Below are positions 34,937 through 47,449 of a stretch of 64,000 nt of DNA, piece after piece. The stretch comes from Tethya wilhelma (Eukaryota; Porifera; Demospongiae; Tethyida; Tethyidae). A program made the position numbers and the translations under genes. The DNA is taken from assembly GCA_964030475.1 (NCBI GenBank), contig CAXIPT010000003.1, positions 12,110,519 through 12,174,518 of the forward strand, given 5' to 3'. The notes below the pieces were generated by a model, which saw nothing but the letters and a program-made list of their open reading frames with translations, was not told the origin of the DNA and did no database searches. Within the stretch, counting starts at the first letter, position 1; each line of letters opens with the position of its first letter.

Positions 34937-36143
34937 ATGTCTGTCCGCGGTCTGCCTCAGCGGGTGAAACATCTAGGAGAGAGCATTGAAAACACCATAG
35001 CAAAGATATCGTCTACTTACAGTTCAAAGGACAAGCATAAAACGGGCTGTAGAGAATGTGGCAGTAACGTCCCTCAAGGGAGTGGCATATTTTGCTCAAT
35101 GCGATGCATCGGGAGATACTGGGAAGGCTTCCAAAAACACTATAACACCAAAGTATCGAGTAAGTCAGTTCTGTTATTATCCGTTCCTTCTGGTTTATAG
35201 CATCAACTGACTGAAGAGCAGTTTAACAGAGTACAGATAGTAATACCCTCTTATCAATGATGGGGTGTTGGTTTCAACATAGAAAGTAATTTGTCAATCA
35301 ATGTTGTTCAAATAAGTTATTCTTTTGTGTTGTCGTAGGGAACCCCGGTGAGATTAAGCTGTGTGGATTCCCTGGCTGTGAGAAAACATGCTATTTCAAA
35401 GACGATGGTGTTCCGTATAATTTCTGTGCCAAAGGACATGCTGATGAGTATGAACAGATCAAGGCAGCTGGCGAGTCAGAAAGAAAGAAGTCAACTGAAA
35501 GTAAATCATCGTACTCAAGCTCTTCTAGTGGTGCTTCTGGCCACAGGTCAGCACAGAGCTCAAGTACTACCAGTGGATTAATAGGTAAGATACATTTCTA
35601 GTTTGGCTATTTCCAATTTATTTTACTTTGTTTATGTTATGTGTTTATGTAGGTGGATTTTTCTCCAGCGTTAAGAGAAGCTTTTCCTCGGGTCCAATCC
35701 TCTTCTATAACCGTGATGATCCCTATTACGAGTTCACTAACTTCTACCACGCTCCCATTACCCTGGACGGTCAAAGATGGCCGACGACAGAACACTATTT
35801 CCAAGCTCAGAAGTTTGTTGGTACCTCTCACGTTGAGGCTATACGTAACCTACCACGACCGAGAGAGGCGTTTGATTACTCTCGAAATCCTTCTGTATCT
35901 CGCTGGCGAAGAGGGGACTGGGAAGAGGTGAAGATCGATGTGATGAAGAAAGCGTTGCTGGCCAAGTTTAGTCAACACGATGACCTGAGGAGGAAGCTGG
36001 TTGAGACAAGAGACAAAGAACTGATTGAACATTCTCCTTACGATAGTTTCTGGGGAGATGGTGGAGATGGGAAGGGACAGAACTATCTTGGGAAGTTGTT
36101 GATGGAGATTAGAACTGTGTTGACAACCAAAAGTCACTGCTAA
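34937..36143 (+). CDS. Zinc-finger NADAR-domain protein, short form
   Basis: Three exons (34937-35159, 35339-35584, 35653-36143; phase 1) give 319 residues. Exon 1 (MSVRGLPQRVKHLGESIEN) carries CRECGSNVPQGSGIFCSMRC, a zinc-binding-like unit that differs from its neighbours. Exon 2 has CGFPGCEKTCYFKDDG ... YNFCAKGHADEY and a Ser-rich linker. Exon 3 is almost entirely the NADAR domain (LFYNRDDPYYEFTNFY, WPTTEHYFQAQKFVG, SRWRRGDWEEVK, FWGDGGDGKGQNYLGKLLM) and stops shortly after it. It therefore lacks the long polar tails of the other NADAR genes. It may be an eraser with the minimal recruiting part. It diverges from the ankyrin/SAM gene over 203 bp. Confidence 0.85.
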
Positions 36144-36233
36144 ATAAATAGTCTTGAAGTTTTACATTGTTTTTAACAGTTTTGCTTTTTATTTGACTGC
36201 TATTGATGCGCGTATAAATCGCAGTGTTCGCCA

Positions 36234-36234
36234 N
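36234..36234. other. Single-N contig join
   Basis: The N lies between two NADAR genes and cuts no coding sequence. Order and orientation across it are not assured. Confidence 0.75.
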
Positions 36235-36324
36235 GGGAATTCCCTTAGACAAAACATCACATCACACGTAAATCACCGTTTATGATCGATGGACTCCACC
36301 CCCTAGTAGCGTGTGGCAGCAAAC

Positions 36325-36663
36325 ATGGCCACTGCATACTCAAGCTATGGTAGTAAGTTTTTGTGATTCTCTGCGTATTATACATACGTGTATATATATA
36401 TATTATGTATTTAGCACAAAAGATTGATTGTCTCATGATCCATGTCTTCATAATTTATACTATGCCAAAATTTTATATTTTATTGTTCTTTACCCTCCAG
36501 TTGGTATTGGTGCCACCTGCAAGTATCCTGGCTGCACAAGGCCTAGGTACAGAGAGTCTTATGGGTACACTCATGACTTCTGTGGGCGTACACACGCTCA
36601 AATGTACAAGAGTTTTATGGTCCATTCACTACCGGCAGCTTCAACCACTAGTCACTATGGAGG

Positions 36664-36717
<54 letters not shown>

Positions 36718-38102
36718 GACAGTGCAATCATGTTATTACAATCCATCTCTATCAATCAAACTGCTCAGGTTCCTCTGCTGCCAGGAAGCCACTGGTAGCT
36801 AAACCTCCTCCAAGTACAACTTCAAGACAGCCGATGAAAGTGCTGCACTCCTTCAAGAACATGTTCACCTCAAAGGAGATCAAATTCTACAACCGTGATG
36901 ACCCGTACTACGAGTTCACCAACTTCTACCCGGCAACAGTCACCATTGATGGAGCAAAATGGCCGACAACAGAACACTATTTCCAAGCTCAGAAGTTTGT
37001 TGGAACTCCGTACGTTGAGATGATCCGTAAGTTCCCTGCCCCACGTCAGGCATTCCAACTGTCCCGTGATCCAAAGGTGTCCCACTGGAGGCGCTCGGAC
37101 TGGGACTCTGTGAAGGATGATGTCATGCTTAAAGCGTTGCAACACAAGTTCGATCAACACCCAAACCTTCGTAAGTTGTTGCTGGACACGGGATCAAAGA
37201 AGTTGATTGAACACACGTCCAACGACTCGTACTGGGGGGATGGGGGAGATGGGCAGGGCCTAAACAAGCTCGGCCAACTGCTGATGAAGGTACGTGATAC
37301 AATGAGTGCCAAATACGGCCCAGCAAAGATGAACAGTGATAACTACAAGGCGTTTGAACAGCTGGAGTCGACTCTAGGGCCTGGAGAGAGTTCAAGAAGT
37401 GTCAGAGGAATGGCTTCTCCAATGACCAGTAGGAAGACATACAACCAGTCGCCGATAAAACGAAGCGCTTCGTTCACGAGTGGAGTGCTCCCAGCGTCAC
37501 ATGACTATCATGCTCCCACTTTGTATGGAAGGCCGATTGATGATACAGCTGTATCGATATCGCCATATCCGAGCTACACACCCACCCAACCACACACCTC
37601 TGTGACACAGCCCAGCGTCACGAGTCCTCGTACAAAGACATTACAGTCTTCACAACAGACAGGAAAGCTAGGACCTAATAAATCACTGTCATCAATATCA
37701 GCTAGAGACGATTCTGATTTGAAACAAGGAGAGAGGAAAAAGGGAAGTGCTAGGTTGAGACGTACCTCTTCTCTTGGAAATCTTCGTGATGCCTCCAAAA
37801 ATACTCCCATAACTACGACATCATCATCCAAAGCTACGACATCATTATCAAAACCACCAGAGGCCTCAAGATACACTCCGTCAGGACAAAAGTGGGGTCA
37901 AGGTACACCTCCAAAGAAGTCCAAAACCTCCACATCCAAGCAACTAACTCTCAAATCCAAACCTCCCCTCTCAACTAGTGCATCTATCACTAAAACTGGC
38001 CAGAGACAGACAAGTGGCTCTAGTACTAAGTCTTATGTTTATGACCCTATTACTCATAAATTTAAGACGTATGCTAAGATCACTAAGATCACACGAGTAT
38101 GA
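36325..38102 (+). CDS. Zinc-finger NADAR-domain protein with long basic Ser/Thr-rich tail
   Basis: Three exons (36325-36352, 36501-36662, 36769-38102; phase 1) give 507 residues. The start MATAYSSYG and the module CKYPGCTRPRYRESYG ... THDFCGRTHAQMY match the gene at 7466. The NADAR domain (about residues 101-240) is nearly identical to that paralog, including IRKFPAPRQAFQLSRDPKVS and SDWDSVKDDVMLKALQHKF. This implies recent duplication or gene conversion. The tail is different and longer, rich in Ser, Thr, Pro and Lys. A CT microsatellite sits just after exon 2. The stop codon is only 37 bp from the stop of URB2 on the other strand, so the two mRNAs must overlap. Confidence 0.85.
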
Positions 38103-38139
38103 TATTCTTCCTCCTATAATTAATAATGTATAATTGATG

Positions 38140-38297
38140 TTATACTTTCCCTCCAAACTTATAAAATTTTTGGTGTTCTTCAATTAGAGTTTGTAAGCCA
38201 TCTCTCTCTTCAGCACTCATGGAGGCCTTCATGAAAGCATGGTCTTTATCAGAGCAGAGCTTGAGTAGAGAGAACACACCGGGAAGCAAGGATGCCT

Positions 38298-38341
<44 letters not shown>

Positions 38342-40624
38342 TTGTGTACGTATACCATTATTATGTATGTATGTTTTACATAATGGCCTATATAGAGTGT
38401 TGTCCACTCGAATACTAGCAGTTGTACCTTGACCTCTGGGTGGATGGGCTGATTCTGTGAAGTCTTGACAAACTTGTGAACCGTATAAACAGCAAACTGA
38501 AGGGGATTACATCATCATTATTGCATTAATTCACAACATCATAATAACACAAGTTGCATAAAATAACAAACTGACCTTTGTGAACTCTTTCACACGAGAT
38601 ATGGTATCCATGATCCTGTGAGGAATAGAGAGACCAAATGCAGTGAATCAGTGACACCACAATCACAGACAAACAGCAGCAGCTATCACATATTATTACA
38701 ATTCAATGCTCCTCTGTACATTCTCTGACTTACCTAGTGAGTTGGTTGCCACAGTTCTCTTCTCCATCTAGAAGAGCCTGCCTCATTGCAGCCTCCAAGA
38801 GCTGTGGCCAGCTGTCAAGGATTGAACAGTTGCACACACATACACACGTACAGACAACATGCATGCATATGTGTATACATCAATTCAAGCCATTGTTGAG
38901 GATATTATTAGTAGCTGTAATGACAGGGGCAAGAGAGGATTTGGCAACGTGAGAGTGTTGTCTTAGCAACGCTAACACCAACTCTGCCATGACTTCTATC
39001 AACACTGTGGTGCTGGAGGAGAAATGACAAAGATGGTGAAACAAATTGAAGGTAACTCATACATTACACCCACAGTGGTGAAGATGGATCAGAAGAGGAG
39101 ACAAATGTAGTGAACTGGAGGGAAGACAACACAGAGCCACTGTCCAGACCAACCTAGGGCAGAAGACACACAAACCAAGGTCACTAGCTGACCAAACTAA
39201 AGATGGTTGCGTGTGTGGAGAGAGAGAGACTAACTTGAGAGGGGATAGAGAGGAGAGAGGCTGAGAGATGAACAGCTGCACAGACTGCAAAGAGGTTGGA
39301 AGAATGGTGACATGCTATAGATTGACAGCCAAACAGCACCTGAAGAGAAATATTTGCCAAAACAAACTTACCCACATCCTGCATGAGTTGTGTGCAGACA
39401 TATACATACCTTGTAAAGATGGCCTCTCAAAACCATCCTCTTCTCTTGGGACAACTTGCAGTCCAACACACGCTGCCAACAATAGCAGAACACACATGCA
39501 CCGGGTACGGAGTTCGTCTCCTAGACAACACATACAAACTTAACATAGGTAAAGAAATGGCAGGAGCATCTCACCATTTGCAGCAGCTGGTCAAAGATAG
39601 GTTCAATCTCTTCTTTGCTAGCAGCTGTCAACAAGAGAGAGAGACCTTCAGAGAATTTGACAGACAGTGTTTCATTCACTCCTCTCCCTCCAGACCTAGA
39701 TGGACTGTTCAATTGTAAGGGACTGCTAGAATAATGGCGGCCACAGCCTAGGATGAGGAGAGCCTCAGAGACACTGTTGAGATGTTTGAAGAAGGAGGTG
39801 AGCATTTGACAGAGCTGCTGCCATGAGTTCATTACGGAGAGGGAGAATGACTGTGGTTCCTCGTCATCTGTTTCCTTTTTGGGTGCCTCTTCCGGGTCAT
39901 GTGACACCAAGGATCGGAGTACAGCCGAGAGAGAGAGCAGATCCACCATAGCACACAACTATAGTGACATCATCAACAATGACTTGAACAGCATCATCTA
40001 TCAATGGAGGTAACAAACTCACGTACCATCTGATAATGGCGGCTCTCTCTGTCTCTATCGTCAATCAGTAGGACCATTTCAGAGTTGACACCATCATACA
40101 CAGAGGAGACAACCTTCAGTAACCTGAGTGAGGAAATAATATAACTGGACAAAATAAACACACTTTCATACAAAGTCTTATATTTCTTACAATACCCAGT
40201 GCTATTTGCACACAATCATAGTTATGGGTGGGTACCTTGGTGTATGGCTCCACCCCTCCATGCTGCAGTGAGTGAGTGTTGCTAGCGTGGACACCAGGAG
40301 AGGGTGGCTGCCACACACCCCTCCCTCCTTCTCCCTCCGAGAGGCCCCGGCTGGTGGTAGATGGCTCCTCTCATCCAATGTCCTCACTACCACCTCATGG
40401 AGACGCCTCAGGCACAAACACAGCTCTGATTTGATTGGCTTAGCAGTGGTCACCTGATACACCTGGAGTGAAAGCGTCATTTACATAAGAAAGTGGGTGT
40501 GGTCTAATTTCTAAAAAGTGGGTGTGGCTAGCTCACCTTGCAAGTGACGTTGGTAATTATGTATAAGCATTGTTCTGCAACCGCTGATGTTAGCACATTT
40601 TGACTTGTTAAATCGGTACACACC

Positions 40625-40709
<85 letters not shown>

Positions 40710-40920
40710 GGCCATCAGAAGTGACCACCATCACTACCGACTAAAATGGTTGTACCCTGGACGAGAAATCTTCAGGATACCCTCCAAATTTCATCCGTGT
40801 ACCGAATAAAATCTCCATAGCAACTAAATTTGAGACTTGAACATTTCCTGCTGTCTATAACAATAATCATAAAGAATTAAAAGAACAAGACTACAGTATA
40901 CAGTATACAGTATGCAGTAC

Positions 40921-40990
<70 letters not shown>

Positions 40991-41019
40991 ACAGTATGCA
41001 GTATGCAGTATGCAGTATA

Positions 41020-41053
<34 letters not shown>

Positions 41054-42987
41054 ACAGTATGCAGTATGCAGAATACAGTACCCAGTATGCAGTATGCAGT
41101 ACCCAGTATGCAGTATGCAGTATACAGTACCCAGTACCCAGTATGCAGTACCCAGTACCCAGTACCCAGTACCCAGTATGCAGTATACAGTACGCAGTAC
41201 GCAGTATACAGTACGCAGTATGCAGTATACAGTACGCAGTATGCAGTACCCAGTACCCAGTATGCAGTATGCAGTACCCAGTATGCAGTATGCAGTATAC
41301 AGTACCCAGTACCCAGTACCCAGTATGCAGTATACAGTACGCAGTATGCAGTACCCAGTACCCAGTATGCAGTATGCAGTATACAGTACCCAGTATGCAG
41401 TATGCAGTATACAGTACCCAGTACCCAGTACCCAGTATGCAGTACCCAGTACCCAGTACCCAGTATGCAGTATCCCTTTCGCTTGATGAAATCGGCAAAT
41501 CGGCGTTTCTGGTTATGATCGCTCTCGAAATTCACAAGATTATGAACTCTTGAACCCTGTTGTGACGTTTTCAATCACTGGTCTACGTCATAACTCAACC
41601 ACACCCCTTCAATGGATGCCAGCAGGCACCTCTCGAGTTCGATCGCCCAGAATTCACCCAGAAATGCAAGTGCTAGTGTTGCATGCACATAGGAGTCTTT
41701 GTTTATCAACCCACAATCACACACACTACTGTAAAGCTCATATTTTTTTGAAAAAAAAATAAAATAAAATAAGTTGATGAAAGCAAACTTCAAAGCTTGT
41801 TCAAAGGCGAACCACTTAATCCATTATACATCAGAGTGCCGACCACTTCAAAATCCACTATGGGATATATCCGGTGCCGACATGCCGACAATGAAGAACC
41901 AAAATGATGACATATTTAAGAATTTAGAGTTTGTGCATTTTTACAACAAATTCCAAGTGAAAGGGTTATACAGTACGCAGTACGCAGTATACAGTACGCA
42001 GTATGCAGTACCCAGTACCCAGTATACAGTACGCAGTACGCAGTATACAGTACGCAGTATGCAGTACCCAGTACCCAGTATGCAGTATACAGTATACAGT
42101 ATACAGTATACAGTACCCAGTACCCAGTATACAGTACCCAGTATACAGTATGCAGTACCCAGTACGCAGTATGCAGTATACAGTACGCAGTATGCAGTAT
42201 ACAGTACGCAGTATGCAGTATACAGTACGCAGTATGCAGTATACAGTACCCAGTATACAGTACCCAGTACCCAGTATACAGTATACAGTATACAGTATAC
42301 AGTATACAGTATACAGTACACAGTTTCCAGTATACAGTAAGAATTTAAAAGGAGAATGAAATGATCCTCTAACATTACTTCATTAATTACCTCCCAAGTG
42401 ATGATATTGGTCGGACCAGTCATAGCAGTGTAGTGCCAGTGGAGAAGCAGGTCCACCAGCGCTAGCAGCCATCTTTGACTCCCACTCTGAGAACGTCTCC
42501 TCTTCTTTCTTCCCACCTTAGAGGAGGCATCCTCCCTGCAGCAGGCAGAGATGGACCAAACCAGGAGATAGTTCAGCTCCTCCACAGCCTCAAGCTGGAG
42601 AGAGAGCTCCTCTGCTGGGGTGTCACTGTTCAACTGCAAAGGAATTTTTTAAAATTTACTAAATTTACAGAATAAATCGGCTGTTACTTCATTCGAGAGT
42701 TGCAAAATATGCATACTCAGCATTAAGAACATCATTTTATCGACGTACAGTGGCTTTGTCAATGTTCCTTTATTCTATTTATTTATTCTATTATTCTATT
42801 TATTTATTTTTTTGCAGGAACAGGTATCCAGCTGGGTGTGGCTACGAGTCATTGGTTTGTGTAAGTGTATTACTTACCAGAGAGTGAACAGCTGCCACAT
42901 GCCAGACAATAATGGCTACCAAACTTCTCACTTGAACCTCACTACTTAGTGAACTCAGTGTCACAGCCCTCAATACCTACACACACA

Positions 42988-43034
<47 letters not shown>

Positions 43035-46000
43035 ACATACGTACAATGAATGATAAACTGAGATTAGTACCGGTTGGTCTAGGACTACGATCTGTCTTGG
43101 GATTGAGCCTAATAATCTGTGTTGTTTGTTCATACCTTGAAGACAGACATCAGTCTTCCCAGTTGAAGGGGGTCTTGAGAAACATGGCAGCTGTTGATAT
43201 GAAGGACATTTGTGAGTGAGGAGATGAGGGTGTCTCCATCAGCTCCTCTCTCACACAGCTTGAGGGATTTCTTGAGAGGTTTGGATAAACTGAAGGAGAG
43301 AGAGGTACAATCAAGTGTTAAGTATTTACCCTTGTGTCCACAGTTAGGCAAGAGATTGACAGAAACTGTCAAAGAACTGTGTTATATAAAGGCTCTTAGT
43401 CCACACAGGGAATCAAGGGGGAAAATCTTACATCTAGTTGACCTCAAGGTCTTTGAATTATGGTCTGAACGCTGAGCCTAACCTTACAATATTTTTCTGC
43501 ACACATCAATCTATCAATCTTTCCCTGCACACGCTATAGCCAATTAAAACTCACAGGCAATGGAGCAAAAAATAGAAGTACACATTACATTACATGTATG
43601 GCTACTCACGATTTCCTCAAAATACTCTTTGAAAGTGAAACACTCTTGATGACCAACAGCTGTTGTAATTCTCTCATCTCCATTAGCGCTTCTGATGCCA
43701 AGAACTGCTCCACGACATCACACACTGTCACACCATCACCCCTACACACCATCACACCATCACTCTCCACCAGTGCCGAGACCACACCCCCAGCAATGTC
43801 ACCCAGCTGCTCTGTGGTGCAGTGCTCGTAGAAGAAAGGCAGCTGACAGAGAACCAAAGCCCACCCAGCCACCGAGGTGTTACTGCTGTCCACAGCTAAC
43901 ACCTACAGACATGGCATGAGGCCAATACAGGTTGGCATGGCAACAATACACCCAATATGTCTGAGACCACACCCACTAATAGCCCACCTGGCCACTCCAC
44001 ACTGAGCTGGGAAGCAATGGCGAGTTTTGCTGTAAGAGAAACTCCACAAGAGAAGATACGCCCACTGGACAATCAGCTACCAACTTGAGATGAAATACCG
44101 CCAGATTCTTCTACAGATGAAAGACCATTATAGGAAATTTCATGGCAAATATGAACAGATCTGAAATGGACCACATCACACACAGAGCTCAAACAAAGCA
44201 GGCAGAGCATTAGCTAGTGAAAATGGACAAAGATCTTCACCCACCAGAAGATAGACTCCTCTCTGTGGCAGCTGACTTCTGTCCTTCAAAGAGATCCATT
44301 GCTCTGGCACAACCAGTCGAGAGTTTTCCAACCAAACCAGTTTTACCGGCCAGTCCAGGTGAAGAGAGAGCTGAGGACACTCCTCATGAATACGATTCAT
44401 CAACTCGCAGCACTCGGTCGCCACGACCAGGGAGGAAGACACCAAGGAGTCATTAAACCCCTGGAGGACAAAGGTGAGAGGTGAGAGGTGAGAGGTCAAT
44501 GGTATACCTACCGTATAGCAGGCGGGCTTATATTGGCGAACTTGCATCTAAGTATGATTGGCGATTTAATTCTGCATGCTGCATTATTCATATGCACATA
44601 CCTGCGTATAAAACTCTTTGGTCATTTTTAATAATTATTTGGCAATTTGCAGAATAATTTGCCAATTCACCAAATTTTGCCACTACGGTATATTATATTA
44701 TATGGTACACTGATCATGTGGCTTAACCATACACAATGTCATAGATCACTGATTGTTTGCTTACATCAGCAGCAGCCTGGCTGAGAAGAGGACGACAGAT
44801 GTCATGTGCCAACTGCTGAAGGAGCAGTAGTGCCTTCTCCTTGCCCCTCCCAGTCCAACAGCTGGGGGGAATGTGGGACAAGACAACCTGAGCCAAATCT
44901 GCAGCTCTCTCCAGCGTCGAGACTGGTCGATATTGTGGAGGAGATAGCTTGGAAGATCTAGCTGGAGTGCCACCATCATTGCATCGTGGTAAGTATCTCT
45001 CAGTGATGTGTTTGTTAAGGGACTCCAGTACCTCCAGACTCTGCCCGGGAGGGAGGGTTGACAGCTGGTGACCCAGGAGGTCCTCGGCAGGGGGTGTGAG
45101 GGAGGGGGAGAGGGGAACCATCTCAACCTCCTCCAATAGAGAGTCACTCAACAAGTCAAGAGCTTCAAAGAAGAGGTGAAACAGAGCAGGAAGCTGAAGA
45201 GAATGAGAGAATGTTGTTTTCATCAAATAATTTTATTGAAGTGAACTAGTCAAATAACCTGTCTCAGTTTGGAGTAGGTCAAGATACAGTCTCTACATAG
45301 CTGCTCTGTCTACATGAATAATAAACCACACAAAATAATTAATGCACACATCATATAAGAACCTTTTAACTGACCTTCCGAGATAGTTCATGGTTCCCAG
45401 TGAATATTATGAGCCAAACAAGAGGGAACCATGGCTCCACCAGGTTGTGGTTCAACTTTAAAATGGTTGACAAACACTTAAACACTGCAGGCACATTTCT
45501 GAGGACATGTACAGAACACCAATCCAACCATTGGCACACAATCAGACGTGACAATATGGAAACTACTACTTACTGTGCGTTCACGTTCTTCATGACTGAA
45601 GCCAGTATCTCTTTGAGCAACTCATACTGCTCACTACCACTAGCCACGTCTTCAACAGCCTGGTGTGAGTGAAACGTACTTTATCACAATGAGTATCCCT
45701 TTACTGCTTATTTTTATGAAATTCTCATACTACTTGTCAGCAAACAAAAACTGTATTGTATAATGGAATATATTTACCTGATAGACATTGTACTGATGAA
45801 GCAGCTCCAGGCACTGGGAGAGAGAGGGCAATACTGTGAGTGAGCCATCATCATCTTCCACACAGCCGGGGGTGGGTGGCAGCTGAAGGTTGCGAAGAAA
45901 TGATGTTGAAAGTGACCTAAGAGCTGACCTAGGGATGGATTCTTGGTCTGTCTCCATGGCAACATCTCCTCGTTGGATAGACAGTGGTTCACCAATGTTC

Positions 46001-47291
46001 AAGAGAGGAAGTATCTTACAAAAGAACTTGAATTCCACACTCTTTGCGAGCTTCTGTTCCTTGCTAAGAACACAAACACAAATGAACAAAAAGAGAACAT
46101 TTTATAAACCACACAACTGCCTTATAGCACTAGTCTGAGGTAATGAGTATGGCCTACCTGTTTTGCTCAAGGAAGGAGCTGTAAATGACAGAGATGCCAC
46201 TGACAATGCTACTTCTCTCGGTCCTTGCCAGCTGCTCCAATGTCTCAAAGAGCATCCTAGTGTAACTGACAGCTGTCCTGGCTGGTCTCTGAGAGGATGG
46301 GCCACTGGATTGGGCAGTCAGGGATGACAAGAACTCAGGCAGATGGTCCCTGGAAATAAAACACACAGAAATATGTACTACAGTGATTAACCTACTATTG
46401 TAGGAGTAAACTCAATAACTTCTTTCTGACCTAGTAAATAGTGTGGCAATGATAGCATCCACACACTGGACGATATCAGTGACTTCATCAACCTTCTCCA
46501 GTTGGTGATCCAACAGCTCTCTCCTCAGCGCTAGGCCTGGCTTGAGGAGCCGACTACAAGCTGTGGTGAACACCTTCTTCTGGTTCCCCTGTGTGCCTTG
46601 GAGGTAGGAGTAATAGCGGATTAGGGACCTCAATGGGGGGAGGCCGGACGAGGGGAGGACCCTGTCGTCATGGCGAATATGACACACACCAAACTTGAGG
46701 AGAGATTCTAGAAGAGATACCTACACAAACAGAACAATATTTAAAGTTAAAGCAATAAAATTCATAGATATTAACACTTATTTATGCATCAATGCACTGA
46801 CCGTGACTTCATACTTGTGCAGCACTGATGGTAAGGACTGGCCATTCAGGAGGAGCTGTAGACACTTTAGTACGTGCAACACACACTCTAGTTGGCTGCC
46901 ATCTTGCCACGAGAGCACCTCCATCATGCTCTATAGAATAGATGGAGATGCACAAAAATAGTGGTCGGTACGGTTGGTAAGAGGTCGACATATCTACCTG
47001 AAAGAAGTGAGTGTTCAATGATGAGTCTGTTTCCAGGTGCAGAGATGAAGCTGTGCTCTCCAACATCACCGACAGCAGCTGCCACAGGCTGGAGCACACC
47101 TCTAGCGGTGGAGGTGACTTGTTCTTCTTGCTGTGAGCTGCACAGATCTCTTCACAGTTCCATCTCACAAGGATGCCCGCTCTCCTTCGGTCGTTAGGAC
47201 GACACTCATGTTTCCAGAGATGACAGGCAATCTTTAGTCTGTCGATGCACTTCAGAGAGTTGTTTTGAAGGGCAGTCCATAGCTCTGACAT
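38140..47291 (-). CDS. URB2: URB2/Npa2 homolog, ribosome biogenesis
   Basis: About 27 short exons run from 47291 to 38140. Those I placed with frame support include 47291-46998, 46720-46431, 46063-45778, 45193-44765, 43902-43610, 42633-42391, 40623-40537, 40462-40236, 39958-39575 and the last, 38295-38140. Summed length is near 1,500 residues, like human URB2. The C-terminal region ([20 protein letters not shown], then [14 protein letters not shown]) matches the conserved Urb2/Npa2 C-terminal domain. An upstream exon ([17 protein letters not shown]) also fits the human protein. Urb2 acts in the nucleolus in early 60S pre-ribosome assembly. The gene is an alpha-helical repeat protein with no enzymatic motif. 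One intron (40624-42390) carries two heptamer minisatellite blocks. Splice sites between 39450 and 38450 are tentative. It diverges from a TRAF gene over 158 bp. Confidence 0.82.
40626..40708. repeat. (GA)n microsatellite beside a URB2 3' splice site
   Basis: GA repeats with one interruption. They are read as CT on the minus strand and end two or three bases before the AG of the exon starting at 40623. Confidence 0.9.
40893..41473. repeat. Heptamer minisatellite, block 1 (CAGTAYV)
   Basis: About 83 head-to-tail 7-bp units, mainly CAGTATG, CAGTACC, CAGTATA and CAGTACG, inside a URB2 intron. All frames read open because 7 is not a multiple of 3 and no unit junction creates a stop. The long open frames here are not genes. 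Confidence 0.95.
41971..42339. repeat. Heptamer minisatellite, block 2 (CAGTAYV)
   Basis: About 53 units of the same heptamer in the same orientation, 497 bp from block 1 and in the same URB2 intron. CAGTATA and CAGTACG units are relatively more frequent than in block 1. The sequence between the blocks has no recognisable feature. Confidence 0.95.
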
Positions 47292-47449
47292 CTTTTGGCA
47301 GCGATTTTAGCTCCAAACCGTCCTGAATAACACCACGTCTAGGCCACGTGGGTAGATTTAAAGCTCCGTAAAACATTCTGCAAATGTTACGTAAAACTGC
47401 ATCTGGATTCCGTAAAACCAATGCTTGCAGAATATGGCTTCCTGCTGAC
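47292..47449. promoter_or_regulatory. 158-bp divergent region between URB2 and a TRAF gene
   Basis: It lies between two start codons on opposite strands. A bidirectional promoter is inferred from layout. If the TRAF gene starts at an in-frame upstream codon the gap is shorter still. Confidence 0.4.

Noticed and set aside
40824..42360. Very long open frames on both strands with Tyr/Cys or Gln/Tyr repeats
   Set aside because: They are translations of the 7-bp minisatellite, which is open in all frames. No codon structure or homology supports a protein, and the region is intronic to URB2.
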